Source of the DNA: Phycisphaerales bacterium
Lineage (GTDB): Bacteria > Planctomycetota > Phycisphaerae > UBA1845
Reading direction: 5' to 3'
DNA length: 13,817 nt
NCBI GenBank assembly: GCA_020639115.1
Contig: JACKHG010000032.1
Span: 1 to 13,817 of the forward strand
Below, in pieces: positions 8,070 to 13,817 of this stretch. The position numbers were made by a program, and so were the translations under genes. The notes beneath the pieces are model-generated. The model was not told where the DNA came from. It saw only the letters and a program-made list of their open reading frames with translations, and made no database searches. Position 1 is the first letter of the stretch. Each line of letters begins with the position of its first letter.

Positions 8070-8098
8070 TGAATACCAGAGCCATCATCGTCCGTCAA
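8070..8098 (-). promoter_or_regulatory. Sigma-70-type promoter of the cytochrome gene
   Basis: On the minus strand, TTGACG (8098-8093) and TATTCA (8075-8070) are separated by exactly 17 nt, with TGG directly before the -10 (extended -10 form). Transcription would start near 8063, giving a leader of about 200 nt. The match is 5/6 and 4/6 to the E. coli consensus; use in this organism is inferred. Confidence 0.5.
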
Positions 8099-8241
8099 AG
8101 ACATTATTCTTTGGTCTGCCCGCAAAAAGAGCGGCGGCCTACAGGCTCACTTTGTGATTTGCAACATGGCCATTTCGTACTGAATTGGTGCGGTTAATCT
8201 GGGCGCACCGCGCAGAACTTGCCTCATCGATGCGGAGCGTT

Positions 8242-9060
8242 TCAACCTGCCGCAGGAATGTCTCGGCGCTTGAAGCGCGCTGCGCCGATCGTCCAGCCCG
8301 CGATCGCTGCCAGAAACAATACCACCAGATGGCCGAGAGGCCAATCTCCTGAGCGGATCGTTATGAGTGGGCGGTGGTAGTGGAGGATGCCGAGCGCGCC
8401 GAAGGTGGCTGCGGTGGTCGAGAGTTGCCCGAGCAGTTCAAGCAGCAATGACGCAAACACCCATGCCAGCATGATGGCGACGGCTGCTCCGCGCCGGACG
8501 CACCAGGTCGAGACCATGAGTGCCGTTATGCTGACACACACATGCACGGCGAGCAGGTTCACGGCGACGATCGTGAGGCGGCCGAATTCGAGCGGTTCCC
8601 AGAGAGGCACGATGTGCTCGGCGAGCCAGACGCCGCCGAGCGCGGCCGCGGCGAACACGAGGCAGGCGGCGAGCAGGTGCACCGTTGCGCTCGCGTAGAC
8701 GGTGGTGCGCGCGACGGGCAGGGTGAGCAGGAGGTCGGCGGTGCCGCGCTCGATTTCGGCAGCGGGGATGCGCGTGGCGGCGGTGAGCAGGTACGACCAA
8801 CTGAAGGCGTAGATGAGCGGATGGGTGAAGCCCAAGGCCATGAGTCCGGTGGCGGACGTGTCGGGGGTGAGTTCGGCGCCGAGGAGGGCGCGGAGCATGC
8901 GTTGCACGAACTCGACGCGCATCCACACCACGTGATCCTGCTGGCTGAATTCCCGCAGGACGGCCATGAAGGCGAGCTCGGTCGCCAGCGTGGCGCCGGT
9001 GAGAAGCGCCAGCAGGCCGAAACTGTCGCCGATCAAGCGGCGGAGGAGGGCGCGGTTCAT
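8242..9060 (-). CDS. ABC-2 type transporter permease
   Basis: A 272-aa integral membrane subunit of an ABC exporter, paired with the ATPase encoded just upstream. Hydrophobic segments lie at about 11-35, 80-96, 121-146, 161-183, 190-213 and 242-262, giving about six helices. Residues 99-118 (AAEIERGTADLLLTLPVART) match the cytoplasmic coupling-helix pattern of ABC-2 permeases (EIERGTxxLLLTLP). ATG 9060 overlaps the ATPase stop by 4 nt, so the two are co-translated. No accessory substrate-binding gene is adjacent, consistent with export or drug/lipid efflux, but the substrate cannot be read from the sequence. A convincing intrinsic terminator was not found after the stop. Confidence 0.87.
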   Translation of the reverse strand: MNRALLRRLIGDSFGLLALLTGATLATELAFMAVLREFSQQDHVVWMRVEFVQRMLRALLGAELTPDTSATGLMALGFTHPLIYAFSWSYLLTAATRIPAAEIERGTADLLLTLPVARTTVYASATVHLLAACLVFAAAALGGVWLAEHIVPLWEPLEFGRLTIVAVNLLAVHVCVSITALMVSTWCVRRGAAVAIMLAWVFASLLLELLGQLSTTAATFGALGILHYHRPLITIRSGDWPLGHLVVLFLAAIAGWTIGAARFKRRDIPAAG

Positions 9061-9953
9061 GCGCTGGCTCCCGCATCGGGGGTGGCGTAGTAGGCGCGGA
9101 AGAGGTCCTCGAGGTCCGGCGGGGTGACGACGAGATCGAGCACGGGTTGCTTCGCCAGCCAGGCGAGCAGTTCGCTCATCGGTCCGCTGAAGCTACCGAC
9201 CCAATGGTCGCCGCGCTTTTCGCCGTGCCATCCGCGCGGCGCCGAGGCCATGCCGGCTGCGCCCGCGGCGAAGGTGATTTCGACGCGGCGCAGGGCGCGG
9301 TTGCGGAGTGCGTCGATGGTGGTCTGTTCGATCAGGCGTCCGGCGCGGAGGATGCCGACGTGGTCGCAGAGTTGCTGCACCTCGCTGAGGGTGTGGCTGG
9401 AGAAGAGCACGGTGCGGCCGATGGCCACCGCCTGGCGCAGCTCGTCGTGGAGGACGTCCTGCATGAGCGGGTCGAGGCTGGTGGCGGGTTCGTCGAGGAT
9501 GAGCAGCGCGGGTTCGTGCATGAGCGCCTGGATGATGCCAAGTTTCTGCTTCATCCCGCGGGAGTAGGTGCGCACCGGGAGGTTGAGGTCGAGTTCCAGG
9601 CGGCGGGCGAGGCGGTGGATGGTTCGGCGACAGTCGCGCTGGCGCACGCCGGCGAGGAAATCGAGCGTGGCGCGCCCGGTGAGGCGCGGGTACCAGCGCA
9701 CGTCCCCCGGCAGATACCCGATGTTGGTGCGCGCCCGCGCGCCCTGGCGCCACGGATCGCAGCCGAGCACGCGCGCCGTTCCGCCGCTGCGGTCGAGCAG
9801 TCCGAGGAGGATGCGCAGGGTCGTCGTCTTGCCGGCGCCGTTCGGGCCGAGAAAACCGTAGAGCGTTCCGGGCGCGACGCGAAGATCGATGCCGTGGAGC
9901 ACGGGCTGGGCGGCGAAGGACTTGGCGAGTTCGTGGGTCTCGACGATGTTCAC
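9057..9953 (-). CDS. ABC transporter ATP-binding protein
   Basis: A 298-aa cytoplasmic ATPase that drives the adjacent permease. Walker A is GPNGAGKTT (36-44), the signature is YSRGMKQKL (about 130-138; RGMKQ in place of SGGQ), Walker B is LLILDE (150-155), the D-loop is SLD (159-161) and the switch His is in SSHTLSE (His187). The Q-loop position reads IGYLPGD, a variant typical of this ABC-2 exporter branch in my recollection. Residues after about 215 form a C-terminal regulatory-type extension. The GTG at 9953 is chosen because family homology starts at once (MNIVETHELAKSF). A frame extending to a TTG at 10049 is Arg-rich and spans the promoter. No Shine-Dalgarno precedes GTG, but a promoter -10 box ends 6 nt before it, so the mRNA may be leaderless. 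It is the first gene of a two-gene operon. Confidence 0.92.
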   Translation of the reverse strand: MNIVETHELAKSFAAQPVLHGIDLRVAPGTLYGFLGPNGAGKTTTLRILLGLLDRSGGTARVLGCDPWRQGARARTNIGYLPGDVRWYPRLTGRATLDFLAGVRQRDCRRTIHRLARRLELDLNLPVRTYSRGMKQKLGIIQALMHEPALLILDEPATSLDPLMQDVLHDELRQAVAIGRTVLFSSHTLSEVQQLCDHVGILRAGRLIEQTTIDALRNRALRRVEITFAAGAAGMASAPRGWHGEKRGDHWVGSFSGPMSELLAWLAKQPVLDLVVTPPDLEDLFRAYYATPDAGASA

Positions 9954-9959
9954 GCGGGC

Positions 9960-9988
9960 ATTAGATCGGGGGCGATCCCGCGTAGCAA
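9960..9988 (-). promoter_or_regulatory. Promoter of the ABC exporter operon, probably leaderless
   Basis: On the minus strand, TTGCTA (9988-9983), 17 nt, then TCTAAT (9965-9960). Only 6 nt separate the -10 from GTG 9953, so the predicted transcript begins at or next to the start codon. The GATCG/CGATC inverted repeat at 9964-9977 overlaps the -10 and spacer and could be an operator. CAATATTG at 9986-9993 overlaps the -35. Confidence 0.55.
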
Positions 9989-10074
9989 TATTGATATCCC
10001 CGGTGCGTGCGGAGCGGCGCTTTTTTGCGGGCGCCGAGCGTTCGCGCAAGCCGACTGGAGTGATGAATGCGAGG

Positions 10075-10103
10075 TTGAACGCGCGCCTGCTGCCGTCTAA
10101 GCT
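10075..10103 (+). promoter_or_regulatory. Candidate promoter of the small lipoprotein gene
   Basis: TTGAAC (10075-10080), a 17-nt spacer, then TAAGCT (10098-10103). The -10 is weak (3/6). It would give a leader of about 40 nt containing the Shine-Dalgarno at 10138-10143, a sensible layout. Confidence 0.4.
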
Positions 10104-10152
10104 TGCGGCGGGCGCAGGGAGGCGCCCGTTCGGTTCCAGGGAGAATCAAGAT

Positions 10153-10365
10153 ATGAAACGTGCACACCCCATCCGCCGGTGGCGGCGGAGCCTGCTGCTG
10201 GCGGCAGCCACCATGCCGCTGTTCGCGACGAGTTGCTCGTCGCGCAGCCTGTCCTACCTGCTGGGCAGCGACTATTTCAACAACCTGTTCGACACGCGGA
10301 GCAACGCCGAGAAGGCCGACGACATTCTCAACGATATCGGTGACCTGTTCGACTCGGTCTTTTGA
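10153..10365 (+). CDS. Small lipoprotein, 70 aa, unknown function
   Basis: ATG 10153 follows AGGGAG (10138-10143) at 9 nt; a frame open further upstream has no such support. The N-terminus is basic (KRAHPIRRWRR), followed by a hydrophobic stretch and lipobox FATSC with Cys28, so a lipid-anchored envelope protein is expected. RRWRRS before the hydrophobic core could suggest Tat export, but the motif is imperfect. The mature part is only 42 residues: SSRSLSYLLGSDYFNNLF, then an acidic segment ending in DDILNDIGDLFDSVF. I recognise no family. It is divergent from the ABC operon and might be regulated with it, but the sequence does not show this. Confidence 0.72.
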   Translation: MKRAHPIRRWRRSLLLAAATMPLFATSCSSRSLSYLLGSDYFNNLFDTRSNAEKADDILNDIGDLFDSVF

Positions 10366-10449
10366 GCGACATTGCGTTGGCGGCTGCGCACGGGGCGTGG
10401 CGGTTTGGCGCGCTGTGAAATTTCTTATCGCTGTGCTGGGAACGGGGTC

Positions 10450-10479
10450 TTGTCTTGCGGCTGCGTTTTCGGATATGCT
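10450..10479 (+). promoter_or_regulatory. Candidate promoter of the 112-aa gene
   Basis: TTGTCT (10450-10455), an 18-nt spacer, then TATGCT (10474-10479). Transcription would start near 10486, giving a leader of about 135 nt to GTG 10623. Moderate match only. Confidence 0.35.
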
Positions 10480-10622
10480 GAAGGCCGTCATCGGTCGGTA
10501 GCGCGGTCCGGCCCTTCTTGCGTCTGGTCGCAACACTCTTGGCGCAACGTGCATCCCCACGGAGACGGGGTTGGCGCGGGCGCGGGCCGCTGCCGGCGGG
10601 TACGTCGTGAAAGGAGGCACGC

Positions 10623-10961
10623 GTGCAACGGCTGGTCGCAACGACGGGCTGCCCCACGATTGATGCGGAACTGGCGCTCTTTGCGGACGTGGTGCTCCGC
10701 GCGGATCGCGACATGGCGGTCCTGCTGCGCTACTCGTTGGGATTTCGCAAGTGGTATGCCTGCGGATGCCTGGCGGTGGAGGCGGTGAAGAGCCGGGTGG
10801 TCCCGAATCCCGACATGTACTGGCGCGGCGTCGGCTACCTGGAGGACGCCGCCTGCTGCTACCGGATCTTCCACGCCAAGCCCCTGCGGGCGTACCGGTC
10901 GTGGAACAGTTTCTACAATCGCCTCGCGCGGCGCGGTTCGCTGCGGCTCTCGCGCGATTGA
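10623..10961 (+). CDS. Hypothetical protein, 112 aa
   Basis: GTG 10623 is preceded at 5 nt by AAAGGAGG (10610-10617), the strongest Shine-Dalgarno in this part of the window, which supports real translation. The product is a basic, probably soluble protein with several cysteines: Cys10, a CGC pair near residue 48 and a CC pair near 80 (AACCYRIF). Other visible patterns are ADVVLRADRDMAVLLRYSLG and RAYRSWNSFYNRLARR. There is no signal peptide or membrane segment. I recognise no family. It is convergent with tsaB, 39 nt away, and follows the small lipoprotein after a 257-nt gap with its own candidate promoter, so it is probably a separate unit. Confidence 0.68.
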   Translation: MQRLVATTGCPTIDAELALFADVVLRADRDMAVLLRYSLGFRKWYACGCLAVEAVKSRVVPNPDMYWRGVGYLEDAACCYRIFHAKPLRAYRSWNSFYNRLARRGSLRLSRD

Positions 10962-11000
10962 GCCGCCTCCGCCCCGCGGGCAGCGCGGCAACACACTTCG

Positions 11001-11726
11001 CTACGGCTTGCCGGCACCCTGCCGCTGCTCCCAGCGTTCCTCCGCCTCCGGACGGCGGATGTACACCGGCGTGAGTGCGTCGGCCTCCACGAACCGCCCC
11101 TCGGCCGCGAGCGCCGTCCCCAACGCGTACACCGCCCGCGCGGACGCCTGATGGAATTCCCCAGAGAGCACCGTGACCGCCGGACACGCGGCGAGCGCTG
11201 CGCCGTGGCGCGCCACGCCCTCGCCGAGGACCGCCACCGCGCCCAGCGACGGCAGGTAATCGGCGGGATCGCGCTCCGCCGCCTCGTCCACGGGCGCATA
11301 CGCCGTGCCGTCGAACGCGAAGCACTGGGCGAACACGTGGCGGCGTTTGGCGTCGAGCAGGACCGCCACGCGCTCGGGGGGATCGGTCATGGTGGCTGCG
11401 TTCTGCGCGACGGTCGCGAGGGACGACACGGGCACGATCCGCGCGCCGGCGGCGAACGCGATGGTGCGGGCGAAAGTGACGCCGATGCGCAGGCCGGTGA
11501 AGCTGCCCGGCCCGACGGAGACGTAGACCCGGCGCAGGTCCCGCGGCGTCGCAGCGCAGGCCGCCAGCAGGCGGTCCGCGGTTGGGAGCAGTGCGACGCT
11601 GTGGGCTTGGCGGGCGTCGAAGGTTTCCTCGGCGAGTACCGCCGCGCCGCGTCCGACGGCAACGCTGCCCTGGCTGCCGGAGGTTTCCACGGCGATCGCC
11701 ACGTCCGCGTCGTTTGAAGGAGTCAT
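11001..11726 (-). CDS. tsaB: TsaB (YeaZ), tRNA t6A biosynthesis subunit
   Basis: A 241-aa actin/HSP70-fold protein that scaffolds TsaD and TsaE in transfer of the threonylcarbamoyl group to A37 of ANN-decoding tRNAs in the cytoplasm. Visible hallmarks are VAIAVETSGSQGSVAV (about 9-24), VSVGPGSFTGLRIG (about 69-82; the family's most diagnostic motif) and LLDAKRRHVFAQCF in the middle. Length is normal. ATG 11726 is chosen because conserved sequence begins within ten residues; the frame runs upstream to 11843, across the hairpin, without family resemblance. There is no Shine-Dalgarno apart from a GGGG abutting the ATG, and TACAAT ends 6 nt before it, hinting at a leaderless mRNA. tsaD and tsaE are not in the window. 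Confidence 0.93.
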   Translation of the reverse strand: MTPSNDADVAIAVETSGSQGSVAVGRGAAVLAEETFDARQAHSVALLPTADRLLAACAATPRDLRRVYVSVGPGSFTGLRIGVTFARTIAFAAGARIVPVSSLATVAQNAATMTDPPERVAVLLDAKRRHVFAQCFAFDGTAYAPVDEAAERDPADYLPSLGAVAVLGEGVARHGAALAACPAVTVLSGEFHQASARAVYALGTALAAEGRFVEADALTPVYIRRPEAEERWEQRQGAGKP

Positions 11727-11732
11727 CCCCGG

Positions 11733-11738
11733 ATTGTA
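11733..11738 (-). promoter_or_regulatory. tsaB: -10 box of tsaB, possibly leaderless
   Basis: TACAAT on the minus strand, 6 nt before ATG 11726. No good -35 lies 16-18 nt upstream (the hexamer there reads CTATGC). The position would put the start of transcription at the ATG. Confidence 0.4.
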
Positions 11739-11792
11739 ACGGGCGTGCCGATCGGGCATAGGCCGGCGCGTGCGCCGAACGCGTCGAGAACC

Positions 11793-11827
11793 AAAAAGGG
11801 CGACCCCGGTCGTATCCGGGGCCGCCC
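11793..11827 (-). terminator. Intrinsic terminator on the minus strand upstream of tsaB
   Basis: Arms at 11798-11809 and 11816-11827 pair at 11 of 12 positions (one A/C mismatch) around TCGTAT. On the minus strand a TTTTT run (11797-11793) follows. There is no T-run on the plus side. It lies 67 nt above the tsaB start and so ends a minus-strand transcript arising at higher coordinates, where no recognised minus-strand gene exists. Confidence 0.75.
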
Positions 11828-12009
11828 TCAGTGGGTCAGGCACTCTCTAAAGGAGGAGGCAGGTATTTCGATCTGTTTCCATGGTTAACTACGCGGGCGG
11901 ACGGCGGAGGTTCGCCGGCTCTGAAAAAAGTCTTCAATTCACTGGCACTGAAGTCGGCGCGGCGTTCCGGCCCTTCCGAATGGACGGCTCGGGCGTACAA
12001 TCGGCGATT
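11828..12009 (-). other. Possible small RNA or very short gene ending at the 11793-11827 terminator
   Basis: The segment between the carbonic anhydrase start and the orphan terminator must carry the 3' end of some minus-strand transcript if the terminator is used. It contains CCTCCTCCTTT on the minus strand (11859-11849), able to pair with Shine-Dalgarno sequences. A 33-codon frame from a TTG at 11937 ends at 11836, 8 nt before the hairpin, but has no ribosome binding site and no recognised family. On the plus strand the same tract reads AAAGGAGGAGG, with no start codon within 20 nt. A regulatory RNA is one reading; a readthrough blocker is another. Confidence 0.25.
11996..12001 (+). promoter_or_regulatory. 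-10 box of the carbonic anhydrase gene, possibly leaderless
   Basis: TACAAT, 8 nt before ATG 12010. No Shine-Dalgarno lies between. A weak -35 (TTCCGA, 11974-11979) stands 16 nt upstream. Transcription would begin at or within 1-2 nt of the ATG. Confidence 0.4.
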
Positions 12010-12540
12010 ATGGCCCCTGAACCCGTCAAACCGCGGATTGGTCCGGATACGTTCGTCGCCGAGTCCGCATACGTGGGGGGCGATGTGGAGATCGGGGCTG
12101 GCTGCGCGATCATGCACCAAGTGGTCATCCGCGGCGACATTGCCCCGATCCGGATCGGCCCGCGAACCAACGTGCAAGACGGGACGGTCATGCACACGCG
12201 GTACGGCGTGCCGCTCGAGGTGGCGGCGGAGGTCGTGATCGGGCATCGGGCGGTCGTGCACTGTCGGTCGGTGGGCACGCGATCGCTGATCGGGATCGGG
12301 TCGGTGGTGCTGGATGACGCGGAGGTGGGTGAGCACTGCATCATCGCGGCTGGTGCGGTTGTGCTGCCGGGTACGCGCGTGCCGGACGGTGCTCTCTTCG
12401 CGGGCGTACCTGCCCGACGGATTCGCGACGTGACCGACCGGGACCGGGCGGAAATCGACCGGATCCTCGGCGTGTACCGCGATCTGGCGGTGAAGTATGC
12501 CGCGGGCGCATTTCCGAACACGAAGGGGCCGGGCGGGTGA
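12010..12540 (+). CDS. Gamma-class carbonic anhydrase family protein (left-handed beta-helix)
   Basis: A 176-aa cytoplasmic trimeric hexapeptide-repeat protein; the family hydrates CO2 to bicarbonate or, in some members, has lost activity. Visible residues match the gamma-CA pattern: Arg41 and Asp43 in RGDIAPIRIG, Gln56-Asp57 in NVQDGT, and three His ligands at His62 (MH), His79 (IGH) and His84 (VVH), so metal binding should be intact. The acidic loop of Methanosarcina Cam is absent, as in CamH/YrdA-type members. A C-terminal helix (DRDRAEIDRILGVYRDLAVKYA) packs on the helix in this family. ATG 12010 is chosen because homology begins there; an in-frame ATG at 11881 would add 43 unconserved residues. 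It is divergent from tsaB. Catalytic activity is likely but not certain, because YrdA-like relatives vary. Confidence 0.9.
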   Translation: MAPEPVKPRIGPDTFVAESAYVGGDVEIGAGCAIMHQVVIRGDIAPIRIGPRTNVQDGTVMHTRYGVPLEVAAEVVIGHRAVVHCRSVGTRSLIGIGSVVLDDAEVGEHCIIAAGAVVLPGTRVPDGALFAGVPARRIRDVTDRDRAEIDRILGVYRDLAVKYAAGAFPNTKGPGG

Positions 12541-12811
12541 GCGTAGAAAAGTCGGAATATTGGCCGCAGCCAACGAACCGCAGGTAGGCGTGTCCGGTTA
12601 TAAAGACAGTGGATTCTTCACATTGACCCTATAACGCTTCCGGTGCAGATTAGTCACAGGCGAGCGGTCACGGTACGTTGTCCGGGAGCTCCGCCCGCCG
12701 GGATAGGAAGCTATCTTCTTTTCTTGTAGTGATTTATGTGCATAATGGCACCCAGGCGGCCTTGAGCGGCAGCGCGACGGGAGCCGGGGCCGCTCGGGCG
12801 TGATCAGATCC
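12541..12811. other. Spacer between carbonic anhydrase and kinase genes
   Basis: No gene seen. A small hairpin GATAG/CTATC (12702-12706, 12711-12715) with GAAG loop and a following T-rich run might weakly terminate the carbonic anhydrase transcript. CATAAT at 12741-12746 is a possible -10 for the kinase, but no -35 stands at proper spacing. Composition is locally AT-richer, as expected of a promoter region. Confidence 0.4.
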
Positions 12812-13817
12812 ATGGCAGCAGGTCAGAAGCCATCCGGGCCGCGGGCAACGCGGACGAACAGCCTCGTCGGCCGCACGATCGACGACTTCGAGATACTCGA
12901 GGAGATCGGTCGGGGCGGGATGGGCGTGGTGTTTCGTGCGCGGCAGATATCGCTCGACCGGTTCGTGGCCTTCAAGATCCTGTCGCAGACGCTGGGACTC
13001 ACCGAGCACACGATCGGACGGTTTCAGCGCGAGGCACGGGCCACGGCGAAGCTGACGCATCCAAACATCGTGCCCATCTATGCCCAGGGGCAGCAGGATC
13101 AGACGTACTACTACGCGATGGAGCTGGTGTCCGGCCGGAGCCTGCACGACATCATCAAGGAGCTGCGCGGGGAGCCGGCGCCCGCGAGCGGCGACACGTC
13201 GAGCATCCCGGTGGAGGCTGGGGGCAGTTCGTCCGCGGCGAACGACCTCGCCCTGGCGGAGACGCGGGTCATCGAGCGCAACGTCGACGGCAGCCGGCGG
13301 TCGAACGGGAAGTCGGGCGGATCGGGCTCGATGTCGCCGGCGGGCAGTTCGGTGCGGCGTTCGGGCAGCCACGATGACCCGCGGTTTGCGGGGTACAACG
13401 AGCAGTATTTTGACGAGATCGCGCGGCAGATCCGCGATGTGGCTGACGCGCTGGAGTATGCCCATCGCGAGGGTGTGATCCATCGCGACATCAAGCCGCA
13501 CAACCTGCTGGTGGGACGAGGCGGGCGATTGAGCCTGACCGATTTCGGGCTGGCCCGCGTGCTGGCCCAGCCAGGCATGACGCAGACGGGCGAGTTCGTG
13601 GGTTCGCCGCTGTACATGGCGCCCGAGCAGATCACGGGGCGCGGGGGAGCGCACGACGTGGCGGCGGACGTCTACTCGCTGGGCGCGACGCTCTACGAGT
13701 GGTTGACGCTGAGTCCGCCGTTTCCGGCTGCGACCCGCGAACAGGTGATTTCCCAAATCATCACGAGCGAGGTGCTGCCCTCGCGTTCGCGCAATCGCCG
13801 GGTGCCGGTGGATCTCG
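12812..13817 (+). CDS. Serine/threonine protein kinase (Pkn type), 3' partial
   Basis: Hanks-type kinase phosphorylating Ser/Thr of unknown targets. The frame is open to the right edge, giving 335 codons. ATG 12812 is the likely start; an in-frame GTG at 12800 is possible, and neither has a good Shine-Dalgarno. Visible kinase elements are the Gly-rich loop GRGGMGVVF (33-41), catalytic Lys55 in VAFKIL, Glu74 of helix C, catalytic loop HRDIKPHN (224-231), DFG (244-246), and MAPEQ (269-273) after GSPLY. All catalytic residues are present, so it should be active. A Ser/Gly/Arg-rich insert of about 75 residues (about 121-195) splits the N-lobe/helix-D region from helix E. A membrane segment or sensor domain, usual in this family, would lie beyond the window. 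Its short N-terminus suggests the kinase domain is cytoplasmic. Confidence 0.93.
   Translation, partial: MAAGQKPSGPRATRTNSLVGRTIDDFEILEEIGRGGMGVVFRARQISLDRFVAFKILSQTLGLTEHTIGRFQREARATAKLTHPNIVPIYAQGQQDQTYYYAMELVSGRSLHDIIKELRGEPAPASGDTSSIPVEAGGSSSAANDLALAETRVIERNVDGSRRSNGKSGGSGSMSPAGSSVRRSGSHDDPRFAGYNEQYFDEIARQIRDVADALEYAHREGVIHRDIKPHNLLVGRGGRLSLTDFGLARVLAQPGMTQTGEFVGSPLYMAPEQITGRGGAHDVAADVYSLGATLYEWLTLSPPFPAATREQVISQIITSEVLPSRSRNRRVPVDL

Larger units (their letters stand above)
7865..8241. other. Intergenic leader of the cytochrome gene
   Basis: A 377-nt spacer between the cytochrome and the ABC permease, both on the minus strand. It holds the cytochrome promoter (8070-8098) and about 200 nt of predicted 5' leader. 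A weak 6-bp hairpin (GGTGCG 8187-8192, CGCACC 8204-8209) lies just past the permease stop but has no proper T-run. No gene or recognised riboswitch was seen in the leader. Confidence 0.6.

Noticed and set aside
8187..8209. Hairpin GGTGCG/CGCACC after the ABC permease stop as a terminator
   Set aside because: Only 6 bp with an 11-nt loop and no T-run on the minus strand.
9954..10049. N-terminal extension of the ABC ATPase to a TTG at 10049
   Set aside because: The added residues are basic and unlike the family, and the segment contains the operon promoter.
9147..10100. A 317-codon plus-strand frame opposite the ABC ATPase
   Set aside because: Shadow of a gene with complete Walker A, signature and Walker B motifs on the other strand.
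11836..12573. A 245-codon minus-strand frame across the carbonic anhydrase, ending near the orphan terminator
   Set aside because: Most of it is a shadow of the carbonic anhydrase. Only its last part, outside that gene, is kept as a low-confidence short frame.
12702..12724. GATAG/CTATC hairpin with T-rich tail as a terminator of the carbonic anhydrase gene
   Set aside because: The stem is only 5 bp and half A/T, and it stands about 160 nt past the stop; too weak to call.
12734..13756. A 340-codon minus-strand frame opposite the kinase
   Set aside because: The plus strand encodes all kinase catalytic motifs; the minus frame is Arg/His-rich with no family.

Overview
The window looks like a chromosomal stretch from a GC-rich Planctomycetota bacterium, possibly Phycisphaerae-like. 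This is an inference from gene content: a Pkn-type Ser/Thr kinase with a long low-complexity insert, a multiheme cytochrome lipoprotein, tandem SPFH proteins and short orphan proteins. No rRNA, tRNA, CRISPR array or recognisable transposase was seen, and nothing here fixes the taxon.

Layout. Positions 1-3068 (+) hold two translationally coupled SPFH/Band 7 paralogs, the first cut by the window edge. Positions 3069-3494 are non-coding, with short GGAGTC-type repeats and a GC-rich inverted repeat. Positions 3495-4400 (-) hold a DUF5677-like gene in visibly AT-richer DNA, probably acquired. Positions 4401-5284 are a gene desert containing an 18-bp perfect palindrome and ending in a strong minus-strand terminator. 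That terminator serves the 859-aa, nine-CxxCH cytochrome lipoprotein at 5285-7864 (-), which has a good promoter about 200 nt upstream of its start. Positions 8242-9953 (-) encode an ABC exporter, ATPase then permease, overlapping by 4 nt. Divergent from it lie two short orphan genes on the + strand: a 70-aa lipoprotein (10153-10365) and a 112-aa protein (10623-10961). tsaB (11001-11726, -) follows, then a divergent gamma-class carbonic anhydrase (12010-12540, +), and finally a Ser/Thr protein kinase running off the right edge (12812-13817, +).

How they work together. The two SPFH proteins probably form one membrane-anchored hetero-oligomer. Both carry three copies of a beta unit ending in a PGxYxxNP-like motif ahead of the SPFH domain and coiled coil, an architecture that recalls vault-type cages. 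The cytochrome is an extracytoplasmic electron-transfer protein and the ABC pair is one exporter. TsaB (tRNA t6A synthesis) and the carbonic anhydrase are housekeeping genes.

Most notable signals: (1) the triplicated beta units in both SPFH proteins; (2) three starts lacking a Shine-Dalgarno but with a TANAAT/TNTAAT -10 box 6-8 nt upstream, suggesting leaderless mRNAs; (3) a minus-strand intrinsic terminator at 11793-11827 with no recognised gene in front of it and a CCTCCTCCTTT tract just upstream, a possible small RNA or very short gene; (4) the AT-rich DUF5677 island.
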